From Sphingomonadales bacterium (lineage in GTDB: Bacteria > Pseudomonadota > Alphaproteobacteria > Sphingomonadales > Sphingomonadaceae): 38,920 bases of DNA. This document shows positions 28,734 through 38,920 of the stretch, in pieces (within the stretch, counting starts at the first letter, position 1; each line of letters begins with the position of its first letter). The notes under the pieces are model-generated. The model ran no database searches and was not told the DNA's origin. It saw nothing but the letters and a program-made list of their open reading frames with translations. A program made the position numbers and the translations under genes. The stretch spans positions 1-38,920 of the forward strand of contig JANYCM010000283.1 in assembly GCA_025360285.1 (NCBI GenBank). The letters run 5' to 3'.

Positions 28734-30770
28734 TCAGGCGAGGTGGAGGCCGGTGACGGCCATATCGATGATCTTGATGCCGATGAACGGTGCCACCAGT
28801 CCGCCCAGGCCATAAACGGCGAGGTTGCGGGCCAGCAGGTCACCAGCCGGGGCCGGACGGTAACGCACCCCCTTCAGCGCCAGCGGCACCAGCGCCGGGA
28901 TGATCAGCGCGTTGAAGATGATCGCTGACAATATGGCGCTTTCGGGACTGTGCAGCCCCATGACGTTGAGCGCGCCCAGCGCCGGATAGAGCACGATGAA
29001 GATCGCCGGCAGGATGGCGAAATATTTGGCGACATCATTGGCGATCGAAAAGGTCGTCAGCGCGCCGCGCGTCATCAGCAACTGTTTGCCCAGGCCGACG
29101 ATCTCGATCAGCTTGGTGGGATCGCTGTCGAGATCGACCATGTTGCCGGCCTCACGCGCCGCCTGGGTGCCGGTGTTCATGGCGACCCCGACGTCGGACT
29201 GGGCCAGCGCCGGCGCGTCATTGGTGCCATCACCGCACATGGCGACAAGCTTGCCGCCAGCCTGTTCCTTGCGGATCAGCGCCAATTTGTCCTCGGGCGT
29301 CGCTTCGGCGAGGAAATCATCGACACCGCTTTCGGCGGCGATGCTGGCGGCGGTCAGCGGGTTGTCGCCGGTGATCATAACCGTGCGGATACCCATGCGG
29401 CGCAGTTCACCAAAGCGGGCGCGGATGCCGGCCTTGACGATGTCCTTCAACTGGACGACGCCGAGCAGCCGGGCACCATCGGCCACCGCCAGCGGCGTGG
29501 CGCCGGCGCGGGCGATATCGTCGGATATCCGGCGCAGCGCGGCAGCCGTCCCGGCATCGGCACGGTCGCCCAGTCGTTTCAGCACGGCATCAACGGCGCC
29601 CTTGACGACTTCGCGCTCACCGATCAGCACCCCCGACACGCGGGTCTGTGCGGTGAAGGCGATGGGCTGCGCCCCGGCGGGCAGCGGATCACCACCACCG
29701 GCGAGCACGACGATCGAACGGCCTTCCGGCGTTTCATCGGCCAGGCTGGCGAGGCGGGCGGCAGCGAGCAATTCGCCTTCGGAAACCCCCGGCACCGGCA
29801 GGAAGGCCGTCGCCTGGCGATCGCCCAGCGTGATGGTGCCGGTCTTGTCGAGCAGCAGCGTATCGATGTCGCCGGCGGCTTCCACCGCGCGGCCCGATTT
29901 GGCCAGCACGTTGAAGCGCACCAGCCGGTCCATGCCGGCAATGCCGATGGCCGAGAGCAGCGCGGAGATTGTCGTGGGGATCAGCGTCACGAACAGCGCC
30001 ACCAGCACCGGCACGGCGATGCCGCCGCCGGCATAGGCGGCAAAGCTGGGCAGCGAGGCCACGGCGATCAGGAATATGAGCGTCAGCCCGGCGAGCAAAA
30101 TGGTCAGCGCGATTTCATTCGGTGTCTTCTGCCGGCTGGCACCTTCCACCAGCGCGATCATGCGATCCAGAAAGCCCTGGCCGGCGGCGGCGGTAACGCG
30201 CACGGTGATGCTGTCCGAAATCACCCGCGTGCCCGCCGTCACCGCCGACCGGTCACCGCCGGCTTCACGGATGACAGGGGCGCTTTCGCCGGTAATGGCG
30301 GCTTCGTTGACGCTGGCGACGCCGGCGACGACTTCGCCATCGGCCGGGATCAGATCGCCGGTTTCGACCTGGACCAGGTCGCCGACCTGCAACTGGCTGG
30401 CCGGCACATTGCTCCAGGCGCGGGCCAGGGCACCATCGGGGCCGGCCAGCCGCTTGGCGACCAGATCGGCCTTGGTGGCGCGCAGGCTGGCGGCCTGGGC
30501 CTTGCCGCGGCCTTCGGCGAGGCTTTCGGCGAAATTGCCGAAGATCACCGTCAGCCACAGCCAGAACACCAATTGGCCTTCAAAGCCTGGTTGCCCGGTG
30601 CCGGTGGCGAGGCCCTTGACCCACAATATGGTGGACAGGGCAGCGACCAGCGCGACGGTGAACATCACCGGGTTCTTGGCCAGCGTGCGCGGGTCGAGCT
30701 TGATAAAACTGTCCTTCACGGCCGTGCCCATCAGGGGGCCGGTGAACAGCGAGGCGGGGACGTTGGACAT
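28734..30770 (-). CDS. kdpB: K+-transporting ATPase subunit B (P-type)
   Basis: [14 protein letters not shown] phosphorylation motif, [35 protein letters not shown]. Start set at MSNVPASLF. Confidence 0.97.
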   Translation of the reverse strand: MSNVPASLFTGPLMGTAVKDSFIKLDPRTLAKNPVMFTVALVAALSTILWVKGLATGTGQPGFEGQLVFWLWLTVIFGNFAESLAEGRGKAQAASLRATKADLVAKRLAGPDGALARAWSNVPASQLQVGDLVQVETGDLIPADGEVVAGVASVNEAAITGESAPVIREAGGDRSAVTAGTRVISDSITVRVTAAAGQGFLDRMIALVEGASRQKTPNEIALTILLAGLTLIFLIAVASLPSFAAYAGGGIAVPVLVALFVTLIPTTISALLSAIGIAGMDRLVRFNVLAKSGRAVEAAGDIDTLLLDKTGTITLGDRQATAFLPVPGVSEGELLAAARLASLADETPEGRSIVVLAGGGDPLPAGAQPIAFTAQTRVSGVLIGEREVVKGAVDAVLKRLGDRADAGTAAALRRISDDIARAGATPLAVADGARLLGVVQLKDIVKAGIRARFGELRRMGIRTVMITGDNPLTAASIAAESGVDDFLAEATPEDKLALIRKEQAGGKLVAMCGDGTNDAPALAQSDVGVAMNTGTQAAREAGNMVDLDSDPTKLIEIVGLGKQLLMTRGALTTFSIANDVAKYFAILPAIFIVLYPALGALNVMGLHSPESAILSAIIFNALIIPALVPLALKGVRYRPAPAGDLLARNLAVYGLGGLVAPFIGIKIIDMAVTGLHLA

Positions 30771-30781
30771 CGAACGATTCC

Positions 30782-32485
30782 TCAAAAGGTCTTGCCGGCG
30801 GCGACCTGGAACTGGTCGGCGATCGGCCCCAGCGCCAGGCTGGGCAGGAAGGTCAGGCCGCCAACAATGATGATGACGGAAATCAGCAGGCCCACCCACA
30901 GCGCGCCGGTGGTCGGGAAGGACCCGGCGCCAAAGGGCACCGGGCGCTTCACCGCCAGCCCGCCGGCAATCGCCAGCGCCGGCAGCAGCACGCCGAAGCG
31001 GCCGACGAACATCGCGATGGCGAGCAGGACGTTATAGAAGGGCGTGTTGCCCGACAGGCCGCCAAAGGCGCTGCCATTGTTGCCGGCGGCGCTGGTGAAG
31101 GCATAAAGGATCTCGCTGAAACCATGCGGACCCTTGGCCAGCGGCCCGGCGAGGCCCGCCGTGGTAACGGTGGCGATGGCGGCCAGGCCCAGGATCAGCA
31201 TCGGCGGCACCAATATGGCGATCACCGACAATTTCATCTCGCGCGCCTCGATCTTCTTGCCGACATACTCCGGCGTGCGGCCGACCATCAGCCCGGCGAT
31301 GAAAACCGCGAGGATGGCGTAGATGAGGATGGCATAGAGCCCCGACCCGGTGCCGCCGATGACCAGTTCACCCAATTGAATGTTGAACAGCGGCACCAGG
31401 CCACCGATCGGCGTGAAACTGTCGTGCATGGCGTTGACGGCGCCGGTTGAGGTGGCGGTGGTGGCGGTGGCATAAAGCGCGCTGGCGGCGGTGCCGAAGC
31501 GGACTTCCTTGCCCTCCATATTGCCGCCCACCACGCCGGCGGCGTGCTGCAGCGGGTTGCCGCCAGCCTCGGCGGTGTAGCAGACGGCCGCACCGACAAT
31601 AAAGATCGCGACCATCGCGGCGAGCAGCGCCCAGCCCTGGCGGGTCTTGCCGACCGCCTTGCCAAAGGTCCAGGTCAACCCGGCGCCGATGAAGAAGATC
31701 GACAGTAATTGCACAAAGTTGGCCAGCGCCGTCGGGTTTTCAAAGGGATGCGCCGAATTGGCATTGAAGAAGCCGCCGCCGTTGGTGCCGGCCTGCTTGA
31801 TGGCCAGCTGCGAAGCGACCGGCCCCATGGCGATGATCTGCTGCTTGCCCTCGATCGTCGTCGCGGTGACATTGGCACCCAAAGTCTGCGGCACGCCTTG
31901 GGTGACGAAGAACAGCCCGAGGACAATGCTGATCGGCAGCAGCACATAAAGGGTGATCCGCGTCAGATCGGCCCAGAAATTGCCAATTCCGCTGGTTTCA
32001 CGCCGGGCAAAACCGCGGATCAGCGCAAAGGCGGCGGCGATGCCGGTGGCGGCCGAGGCGAAATTCTGCACGGTAAAGCCCGCCATCTGCGAGAAATACG
32101 ACATGGCGCTTTCACCGCCGTAATTCTGCCAATTGGTATTGGTGACAAAGCTGACTGCCGTGTTGAAGGCGAGCAGGGTTTCGACGCCGGCAAAGCCCTG
32201 GGGATTGAAGGGCAGGGCGCCTTGCAATTTCAGGATGGCGAACAAAAGGACGATGCCCAGCACATTGAACAGCATCAGGCTGGCGGCATAGGCCTTCCAG
32301 CCCTGTTCCTGGTTGGGGTTGATGCCGGCGAGGCGGTAAAAGCCGCGCTCGACGGGGCCGATGACGGCGGCGAGCGGCATTTTTTCGCCGGTATAGACGC
32401 GGTACAGCCAGACACCCGCCGGCTTGGCGAGCGCGATGAAAACAAGCGTGTAAGCGAGGATCAGACCCCAGCCAGCGACAGTCAT
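30782..32485 (-). CDS. kdpA: K+-transporting ATPase subunit A
   Basis: [62 protein letters not shown]. Confidence 0.97.
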   Translation of the reverse strand: MTVAGWGLILAYTLVFIALAKPAGVWLYRVYTGEKMPLAAVIGPVERGFYRLAGINPNQEQGWKAYAASLMLFNVLGIVLLFAILKLQGALPFNPQGFAGVETLLAFNTAVSFVTNTNWQNYGGESAMSYFSQMAGFTVQNFASAATGIAAAFALIRGFARRETSGIGNFWADLTRITLYVLLPISIVLGLFFVTQGVPQTLGANVTATTIEGKQQIIAMGPVASQLAIKQAGTNGGGFFNANSAHPFENPTALANFVQLLSIFFIGAGLTWTFGKAVGKTRQGWALLAAMVAIFIVGAAVCYTAEAGGNPLQHAAGVVGGNMEGKEVRFGTAASALYATATTATSTGAVNAMHDSFTPIGGLVPLFNIQLGELVIGGTGSGLYAILIYAILAVFIAGLMVGRTPEYVGKKIEAREMKLSVIAILVPPMLILGLAAIATVTTAGLAGPLAKGPHGFSEILYAFTSAAGNNGSAFGGLSGNTPFYNVLLAIAMFVGRFGVLLPALAIAGGLAVKRPVPFGAGSFPTTGALWVGLLISVIIIVGGLTFLPSLALGPIADQFQVAAGKTF

Positions 32486-32496
32486 GTCAGCGCCTT

Positions 32497-32586
32497 TCAG
32501 AAACGTTCGGGGCGCGCCAGCACGGCGAGCAGATAGACAAGGATGATGGCGCTGACGATCGCGCCCAATATCAGATCAAGATTCAT
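32497..32586 (-). CDS. kdpF: K+-transporting ATPase subunit F (29 aa; not in the supplied ORF track)
   Basis: Minus-strand translation [29 protein letters not shown], directly upstream of kdpA. Confidence 0.88.
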   Translation of the reverse strand: MNLDLILGAIVSAIILVYLLAVLARPERF

Positions 32587-32670
32587 GGTTGTGGCCCAGG
32601 CAGTGATGGCAATGCTGAGCTTTGATCATGATCGCCCGTCATGGCGCGCCGGGGAAAAGCCAGACATGGC

Positions 32671-32690
32671 GTAAAGATCACATAAAAATT
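32671..32690 (-). promoter_or_regulatory. Candidate KdpE operator upstream of kdpF
   Basis: Minus strand AATTTTTATGTGATCTTTAC; AT-rich, resembles the E. coli kdp operator ATTTTTATACTTTTTTTAC; ~85 nt upstream of the kdpF start. Confidence 0.4.
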
Positions 32691-32773
32691 CGTGTTGCTA
32701 CCCGTAGATGACGCGCGATTGTCACACACAAGATATAGATACTCCCCATCTGAGGCAGGGCGAAGGCCGGGGC

Positions 32774-33715
32774 ATGGCAAGTCTCCCGTTGGAAATCGGG
32801 ACAGAAGGCGATTTATGGGAGCCCGAGGCGCGGGCGCACGGCGGGGATCCGCCGCCACCGCCGGCGCGCTCCGTGCCCGGCAAGCGCCACTGGCAGGATG
32901 AGGATGAGCTGACGCCGCGCGGCAAGCTGAAATTCCGCACCGTCTGGATCAGCGATACGCACCTCGGCACATCGGGCTGCAACGCCGAATTGCTTCATGA
33001 CTTCCTGCATTCGATCAAACCCGAAACCCTGTATCTGGTCGGCGACATCATCGATGGCTGGCGCTTGAAGCGCGGCTGGTATTGGCCGCAGCGTCACAAT
33101 GACATCGTGCGCCGGGTGCTCAAGCTGGCCAACAAGGGCACACGGGTCATCTATATTCCCGGCAATCATGACGAGGCGGCGCGGGATTATACCGGGCTGG
33201 CCTTCGGCGGCGTCGAGATATGCCCCGAGGCCATTCACACCATGGTCGATGGCCGGCGGCTGCTGGTGCTGCACGGCGATGAATTTGACGGGGTGGTGCT
33301 CTATACCCGCTGGCTGGCGTTTTTAGGCGATATTGGCTATTCTATCCTGCTGAAATTGAACGTCTATTTCAACAAGGCGCGGCGGCGGTTCGGCCTGCCC
33401 TATTGGTCGATTTCGGCCCATATCAAGAAGCGGGTGAAGAACGCCGTGGCGTTTATTTCCCGCTTCGAGGAAGTCGTTGCCCATGCCGCCCGTGAACGCT
33501 GCGTCGATGGCGTCGTCTGCGGCCATATCCATTCGGCCGAGATCCGCGATTTCGATGGCATCCTCTACATGAACGATGGCGACTGGGTGGAAAGCTGCAC
33601 GGCGCTGGTCGAACATCATGACGGCCGTATCGAAATCCTCGATTGGGCGGCGCGGACGGCGGCGCTGGCAGCCATGGCTTCGCCGCGTCGCAGCACCACC
33701 ATGGCGCCGGCCTGA
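32774..33715 (+). CDS. Metallophosphoesterase, UDP-2,3-diacylglucosamine pyrophosphatase-like / PlcP-like
   Basis: VWISDTHLGT, LYLVGDIIDGWRLKR, IPGNHDE, VLHGDEFD, VCGHIHSAEI. Alternative start 32708. Confidence 0.87.
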   Translation: MASLPLEIGTEGDLWEPEARAHGGDPPPPPARSVPGKRHWQDEDELTPRGKLKFRTVWISDTHLGTSGCNAELLHDFLHSIKPETLYLVGDIIDGWRLKRGWYWPQRHNDIVRRVLKLANKGTRVIYIPGNHDEAARDYTGLAFGGVEICPEAIHTMVDGRRLLVLHGDEFDGVVLYTRWLAFLGDIGYSILLKLNVYFNKARRRFGLPYWSISAHIKKRVKNAVAFISRFEEVVAHAARERCVDGVVCGHIHSAEIRDFDGILYMNDGDWVESCTALVEHHDGRIEILDWAARTAALAAMASPRRSTTMAPA

Positions 33716-34773
33716 TGCGCATCACCCTGGTCAGCGATGCCTGGATGCCGCAGGTCAATGGCGTTGTCCGCACCCTGTCCACCGTCACTGATATCGCCAC
33801 GGCGCGTGGGCATCTGGTGCAGACCATCACGCCGGATCGCTTCCTGTCGGTGCCGATGCCGAGCTATCCCGAAATTCGCCTGGCACTGACGACGCGGCGG
33901 CGGGTGGCGACGACGATCGCGGCCTTTGATCCCGATGCCGTGCATATCGCCACCGAAGGCCCGCTCGGCTGGCTGGCGCGGAGCTGGTGTGTGGCGCGCG
34001 GCGTGCCCTTCACCACCAGCTTTCACACGCGCTTTCCGGATTATGTCGCGGCGCGCACCGGCCTGCCGCCGGCGCCATTCTGGCGGCTGCTGGAACGTTT
34101 TCACCGATCGGCGCAGCATATATTGGTGGCGACGCCGCGCCTTGCCGCCGAACTGGCGGCGCATGGCCTGACGCGGACCCGGCCGTGGACGCGCGGCGTT
34201 GACCTGAAGCTGTTCACCCCGGACCGGCCGGCGCATCCGGCCTTTGCCGGCCTGGCGGGACCGATTGCGCTGCATGTCGGTCGGGTGGCGGTGGAAAAGA
34301 ATATCGAGGCGTTTTTGCAGGCCGATTGGCCGGGCAGCAAGATCGTCGTCGGTGATGGCCCGGCGCTGGCCGATCTGCGGGCGCGGTTTCCGGCGGTGCA
34401 TTTCCTGGGGGCCCTGCATGGTGAGGCGCTGGCCTCGGCCTATGCCGGCGCCGATGTGCTGGTCTTCCCCAGCCGTACCGATACGTTCGGGCTGGTGATC
34501 ATCGAGGCGTTGGCGTGCGGCACCCCGGTCGCCGGCTATCCGGTGCCGGGGCCGCTCGACATATTGGGGCCGGACGGGTGCGGGCCGGATGGCGGCGGCG
34601 CGCTGGTCGGGGCGGTTGATGATGATTTGGCGGCGGCGATGCAGCGGGCGTTGACGGCCCGGCGTCGTGATTGCGCCGATTATGGCGCGCAGTTCAGTTG
34701 GGACCGGTCGTGCGACCAGTTTCTGGCGGCGCTCGCCGAAGTCGATCAGCCGTTGGCCGATCTGGCGGCATAG
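33715..34773 (+). CDS. Glycosyltransferase family 4 (GT-B)
   Basis: MRITLVSDAWMPQVNGVVRTL; LHVGRVAVEKNIEAFL; PSRTDTFGLVIIEALACGTPVAGYPVPGP; 1-nt overlap with the upstream MPE stop (TGATG). Confidence 0.9.
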   Translation: MRITLVSDAWMPQVNGVVRTLSTVTDIATARGHLVQTITPDRFLSVPMPSYPEIRLALTTRRRVATTIAAFDPDAVHIATEGPLGWLARSWCVARGVPFTTSFHTRFPDYVAARTGLPPAPFWRLLERFHRSAQHILVATPRLAAELAAHGLTRTRPWTRGVDLKLFTPDRPAHPAFAGLAGPIALHVGRVAVEKNIEAFLQADWPGSKIVVGDGPALADLRARFPAVHFLGALHGEALASAYAGADVLVFPSRTDTFGLVIIEALACGTPVAGYPVPGPLDILGPDGCGPDGGGALVGAVDDDLAAAMQRALTARRRDCADYGAQFSWDRSCDQFLAALAEVDQPLADLAA

Positions 34774-34867
34774 GCGCCGCAATTTCATGCGTAATAGGGC
34801 GTGGCTCGGACCCGTGCACTTGGGGGCTGCGCCGCGCCGTCCTATGCTGGCGGCGAGGGAGGCAGCC

Positions 34868-35329
34868 ATGGTTGTGACGGGGCAGGACACTGAGATCAGG
34901 CAGCTCGCGGCGGTGAACGACGTGATCGCTGCGCCAATGGCCAATGTCTGGGCGGTGCTGACCGATTTCGCCAACCCGCAGCGTCTGGCAGCCTCGATTG
35001 ACAGCTGCACCGTGTCGGGCAGCGGCGTCGGGGCGATCCGCATCGTCGGATCATCGCGCGGTCTGACGATTCATGAACGCCTGCTCGAATGCGACTTGGC
35101 GACCGGCCGCTATCGCTATGAAGTACTGCCCGAAGGGGACATGCCGTTCGCCGACGTCACCAGCTATGAATGCACGGTCATCTTGTCGGCGCTGCCGGAC
35201 GGTGCAACCCGGATTGTCTGGTCAACCTTTGGCGGGGTCAGGGGGCCTGTGGCGCCGATTACCGAATTCCTGGGGCCGCTCTACCAGCGGGCGACCGACC
35301 GGATTCGCGCCGAGGTCACGCCGCGCTGA
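34868..35329 (+). CDS. SRPBCC family protein (polyketide cyclase/START-like)
   Basis: NDVIAAPMANVWAVLTDFANPQRLAASIDSCTV...RIVGSSRGLTIHERLLECD...YECTVILSALPDGATRIVWSTFG. Confidence 0.75.
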   Translation: MVVTGQDTEIRQLAAVNDVIAAPMANVWAVLTDFANPQRLAASIDSCTVSGSGVGAIRIVGSSRGLTIHERLLECDLATGRYRYEVLPEGDMPFADVTSYECTVILSALPDGATRIVWSTFGGVRGPVAPITEFLGPLYQRATDRIRAEVTPR

Positions 35330-35822
35330 GCCCGGCATAGGACGGATCGCTGCGATCGCGGCGACTGGGCTGAAGATTGTCGCCCAGCCACAAGCCCTCG
35401 ATCGTATCGACCTTGTTCGAATCGGCCAGCACCACGCGCTTCGTGATACGCCATTCGCCATCGCGGCGCTCCAGATGGTCAACATAGCGGACATTGGCGA
35501 TCAGGTCGGCGGCGGGCGCATCGGCCGCCGCGGGCCGGCGGTGGAAGACGACGGCATAATGTTCGGCCCAGGCGCTGTCGCTATCGACTTGGACCAGCTG
35601 GTTGCCGGTGAAGTGCGTCGTCGATTCAAAGCGCGGCAAACCGGCCGCCGCCCAGGCGATGAAGCCTTCGATGCCGCCCTTGTAGCTGCCATGATCATCG
35701 GTGCCATCGGGATGATAGCAGGACCGAACGAGGTCCCAGTCCAGCCGGTCGACACCGCGGCAATAGCGGATGTGCAGCTTTTTGATCGCCGCTTCATCGA
35801 GCAGGGTCTGGATGTCCATCAT
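35316..35822 (-). CDS. Nuclear transport factor 2 / SnoaL-like family protein
   Basis: AAIKKLHIRYCRGVDRLDWDLVRSCYHPDGTDDHGSYKGGIEGFIAW...RYVDHLERRDGEWRITKRVVLAD. Confidence 0.82.
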   Translation of the reverse strand: MMDIQTLLDEAAIKKLHIRYCRGVDRLDWDLVRSCYHPDGTDDHGSYKGGIEGFIAWAAAGLPRFESTTHFTGNQLVQVDSDSAWAEHYAVVFHRRPAAADAPAADLIANVRYVDHLERRDGEWRITKRVVLADSNKVDTIEGLWLGDNLQPSRRDRSDPSYAGLSAA

Positions 35823-36958
35823 CACGCTGCCAGCCGCGACAATTCCGCAAAGCGCTGGCGCTGCCAGGCCGCATTGCCATAGGCCTGATCGAGCATCATC
35901 TGGCGCTTGAGATGATGGCTGACGATCAGTTCGGCACTGACCCCCAGCCCGCCATGCAGCTGGATCGCCTGGCGCGCCGCGTAAAGCCCGCATTGCCCGA
36001 TGCGAGCCTTGGCCGCCGCCACCGCCGGGCCGCGCATGGCGGGGTCGGCGGCCAGGCTGGCGGTGGCATAATAGACCATCGACCGCGCTTCCTCACAGGC
36101 GATGTTGATATCGACCATGCGGTGCTGCAGCGCCTGGAAACTGCCGATCGGTTTGCCGAACTGCACGCGGGTCTTGATATATTCCAGCGCGATTGCCGCC
36201 ACCGCCTCCATCGATCCCAGCGCTTCGGCCAGGTGCGCAACGATGGCGCGGTCAACGGCGGCTTCGATGACCGGCAGCGCCGCATCGGGCGCGCCGACAA
36301 GCGCCGCGCGGCCGATGATGACCTGATCGAGGTGCAGCCGGGCGTGGCGGTGATGATCGATGCTGCGATAGCGCTCGACCGTCAGCCCCGGTGCATCGCG
36401 GTGGACGAGGAAGAGCGAGATGCCATGCCGATCGGCGACGCTGCCACTGGTCCGGGCGGGGATGGCAAACCAGTCGGCATCGGCGCCGTCGATGACGTGC
36501 TGCTTCAGGCCCGACAGACGAAACCCGGTATCAAAACGTTCAGCGATGGTGGCGACATGGTTGAGGGTGAAGCCCGCCGCCGGTTCGCCCAGCGCCAGCG
36601 ATACCGCCATGCTGCCATCGGCAATGCCGGGCAGCAGCGCCGCCGCGTCGCCGGCACTGCCTTCGAGCAGGGCCGGGGCCAGCACCGCATGGGTGACATA
36701 GGGTTCCAGCATCAGATGCCGCCCGAAACCTTCGGCCAGGGTCATGATATAGCCATCGTTGACCGGCGAACGCGCGCCGCCATCTGCAAGTCCGAGATCG
36801 AGCCAGCCAAGCTGGGCCATCTCGCGCCAGCGGTCCCGGCGCGCTTCCGGGCCGGCGCGCAGCATGTCGAGCCGCGCCGAGGGGGGACAATGCCGGGCGC
36901 CGAACAGATCGACACTGTCGGCCAGCATCGCGTCTTCATCGCTGAGTTCGAAGTTCAT
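35822..36958 (-). CDS. Acyl-CoA dehydrogenase family protein
   Basis: MNFELSDEDAMLADSVDLFG...; EYIKTRVQFGKPIGSFQALQHRMVDI; AIQLHGGLGVSAELIVSHHLKR. Confidence 0.88.
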   Translation of the reverse strand: MNFELSDEDAMLADSVDLFGARHCPPSARLDMLRAGPEARRDRWREMAQLGWLDLGLADGGARSPVNDGYIMTLAEGFGRHLMLEPYVTHAVLAPALLEGSAGDAAALLPGIADGSMAVSLALGEPAAGFTLNHVATIAERFDTGFRLSGLKQHVIDGADADWFAIPARTSGSVADRHGISLFLVHRDAPGLTVERYRSIDHHRHARLHLDQVIIGRAALVGAPDAALPVIEAAVDRAIVAHLAEALGSMEAVAAIALEYIKTRVQFGKPIGSFQALQHRMVDINIACEEARSMVYYATASLAADPAMRGPAVAAAKARIGQCGLYAARQAIQLHGGLGVSAELIVSHHLKRQMMLDQAYGNAAWQRQRFAELSRLAA

Positions 36959-37204
36959 GATCAACTCCCCATCGGCATCTTTTCGGTGCGCCGCGATCAG
37001 CCTGACCGCATGCCGCACCGGTGTGGAAACAGGCGGGAAGCTCCTGTGACAAATATTGCATATGTGCTATGGTTCGCGCGATACGCCGGCAAACTCGACG
37101 CCGGATATCCCGTATGGAATTTGAAGCGGGACACAACACAGGCGGTTTCGTCTCCAGTCACGGCGCAAGATCGTGGCGGAGCGCCTGAAAATGGGGAGCA
37201 GACC

Positions 37205-38017
37205 ATGCGCAGACCCGTCGTCAAATCGGCATCCCGCGCCCTTGAGGTGCTGGAATTGTTCAACGAACAGCGCCGGCCGCTGAAGCTTCAGGAAATCTAT
37301 GAACTGCTCGGCTATCCGCAGTCGAGCGCCACCCATCTGATGAAAACCCTCGTTCACATGGGCTATATCAACTATAATCGCGCCACGCGCTCCTATGTGC
37401 CGAGCTGCCGTGTCCGCGGTCTGGGCATCTGGATGTCGAGTGCCATGTATGGCCAGCAGCGCTATCAGCGGCTGGTCGAAACGCTGCAGGAACGCACCGA
37501 TGAAACGGTCGCCCTGTCGATGCAGAATGACCTGTTCATCCAGTATTTCATCATCAAGACGCCCGACCATGAATTCAAGGCACCGCCCACCGAAGGCAAT
37601 ATGCGCCTGTTGTCGGATTCTACCTCCGGCATGGCGTTGCTCAGCCGGATGAGTGACCGCCAGGTCGACAAGATCTGCCGCAATATCAACTATTATGAGC
37701 GCGATCCGGGCCAGCGGGTGGAGCCGGCCGAAGTGATCAAGGAACTCAACTGGGTCCGCCACGTCGGCTATTGCTATCGCGAGAATGCGCCCAGCCCCGG
37801 CGTCTCGTCGATGGCATTTCCGCTCGATGAAACCGTCTATGGCATTCCGCTGGCCCTGGGCGTCGGTGGCACTACCGACCGGCTGGCGCGCGGCAAAAGT
37901 CGCATCACCCAGGCGGTGCGCGCCACCATTGCCGAATTCAGCGCCGAATTGCGCGACGAGGCGCCGATGCGTGCGCCAGAGCCGGAGCCGTTTTACGAAT
38001 TGCAGGGCGCTGCCTGA
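37205..38017 (+). CDS. IclR family transcriptional regulator
   Basis: RRPVVKSASRALEVLELFNEQRRPLKLQEIYELLGYPQSSATHLMKTLVHMGYI; C-terminal effector domain with SSMAFPLDE. Confidence 0.82.
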   Translation: MRRPVVKSASRALEVLELFNEQRRPLKLQEIYELLGYPQSSATHLMKTLVHMGYINYNRATRSYVPSCRVRGLGIWMSSAMYGQQRYQRLVETLQERTDETVALSMQNDLFIQYFIIKTPDHEFKAPPTEGNMRLLSDSTSGMALLSRMSDRQVDKICRNINYYERDPGQRVEPAEVIKELNWVRHVGYCYRENAPSPGVSSMAFPLDETVYGIPLALGVGGTTDRLARGKSRITQAVRATIAEFSAELRDEAPMRAPEPEPFYELQGAA

Positions 38018-38091
38018 AAGGCAGAAATCAGACCCCGATCGTTTCACACTGACACACAATAAGGCTTATTTGGACAGCCCGACAAAAGGGT

Positions 38092-38110
38092 CTGGGGCCC
38101 GCGGCCCCAG
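38092..38110. terminator. GC-rich hairpin between convergent IclR and SDR genes
   Basis: CTGGGGCC-CGC-GGCCCCAG; no U-tract. Confidence 0.4.
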
Positions 38111-38146
38111 CCGCCGGAGGCCCTGCCGCCAACCGCCCCGGCACAA

Positions 38147-38878
38147 TCAGGCCGTTATGAAGATTCCGCCATCGACGGCGAGCGCCTGGCCGGTGACATA
38201 ACCGCTGTCGGCCGAGGCGAAGAACAGCGCGACGCGGGCGACGTCCTCGGCGACGCCCAATCGCCGCAAGGGGGCGCGTTCGGTCCAGCGCGCGGCGCTT
38301 TCCGGTGTCATGTCGCGGGTGATGCCGGTGATGATCGGGCCGGGCAGGATGACATTGGCGGTGATGCCGGCCGGCCCCAGTTCGAGCGCCATCGCGCGGG
38401 TCAGTGCGATCATCCCGGCCTTGGCGGCGGCATAGGCGGTCTGGCCGGGCAGCGCGCGCAGCGCGGCCATGCTGGCAGTGGCAATGATCCGCCCGGCGCC
38501 CGATTGTTCGAGCAAGGGCACAAAGCCGCGTGCGATGCGGAAGCCGGCGCGCAGCGAGATGGCGAACATTTCGTCCCATGCGGCATCTGTCGTATCGGTG
38601 AAGGCGGCGCGGCGTTCGATGGCGGCATTGTTGAACAATATATCGGCACCGCCCAGCCATTTTGTGGCGGCCGCGACCAGCCGCGCCGGTGTGTCGTCGG
38701 CGGCCACATCGGCGGCAAAAGGCATGATTGCCTCGGTTGAAAAATTACAGGCGACGCCGGGCAGATCGACCGCCAGTACGCGCGCGCCTTCACGGGCGAA
38801 CAGTTCGGCGCTGGCATGGCCGATGCCCGAGGCGGCGCCAGTGATGATGGCGCGCCGCCCTTTCAGTCGATCACCCAT
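38147..38878 (-). CDS. Short-chain dehydrogenase/reductase
   Basis: GRRAIITGAASGIGHASAELF, NNAAIERRA, YAAAKAGMIALTRAMALELG, DGGIFITA. Confidence 0.92.
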   Translation of the reverse strand: MGDRLKGRRAIITGAASGIGHASAELFAREGARVLAVDLPGVACNFSTEAIMPFAADVAADDTPARLVAAATKWLGGADILFNNAAIERRAAFTDTTDAAWDEMFAISLRAGFRIARGFVPLLEQSGAGRIIATASMAALRALPGQTAYAAAKAGMIALTRAMALELGPAGITANVILPGPIITGITRDMTPESAARWTERAPLRRLGVAEDVARVALFFASADSGYVTGQALAVDGGIFITA

Positions 38879-38920
38879 GTCGCGGTCTCCTGGCTCAGCT
38901 GATGGTGTCACGGGCCAGGC

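Noticed and set aside
28950-31037. 695-aa plus-strand ORF opposite kdpB/kdpA
   Set aside because: Antisense to conserved kdp genes; composition (GQGDDHQ-rich) typical of shadow ORFs.
35912-37204. Long N-terminal extension of the IclR ORF (35912-38017)
   Set aside because: Lies antisense to the acyl-CoA dehydrogenase; a normal IclR protein begins at the ATG at 37205.

Overview
High-GC chromosomal segment that looks like an alphaproteobacterium of the sphingomonad type (lineage is an inference from gene content and style; not searched). Main contents, left to right: (i) a 5'-truncated operon encoding a giant cytochrome P450 - transmembrane - DyP-type peroxidase fusion, translationally coupled (ATGA overlaps) to a cysteine-less anti-sigma-like membrane protein and a subtilisin-like S8 peptidase, followed by a secreted Cys-rich-motif protein; (ii) hydrolases, a dicarboxylate symporter, an NRAMP transporter and TesB thioesterase; (iii) tRNA-Asp(GTC) followed by a ~100-nt long inverted repeat; (iv) chorismate mutase, DUF2842, 5-FCL, a likely 6S RNA and ZapA; (v) an alpha/beta hydrolase plus P450 pair divergent from crtY-crtI-crtB; (vi) a small membrane protein plus SPFH protein and pyrG; (vii) a complete kdpFABCDE locus, including a 29-aa kdpF absent from the ORF track; (viii) a PlcP-like metallophosphoesterase plus GT4 glycosyltransferase pair; (ix) SRPBCC, SnoaL-like, acyl-CoA dehydrogenase, IclR regulator and SDR genes. 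The best candidate for an undescribed system is the P450-DyP / anti-sigma / S8 protease operon at 1-7297. No CRISPR array, transposase or prophage was recognised.
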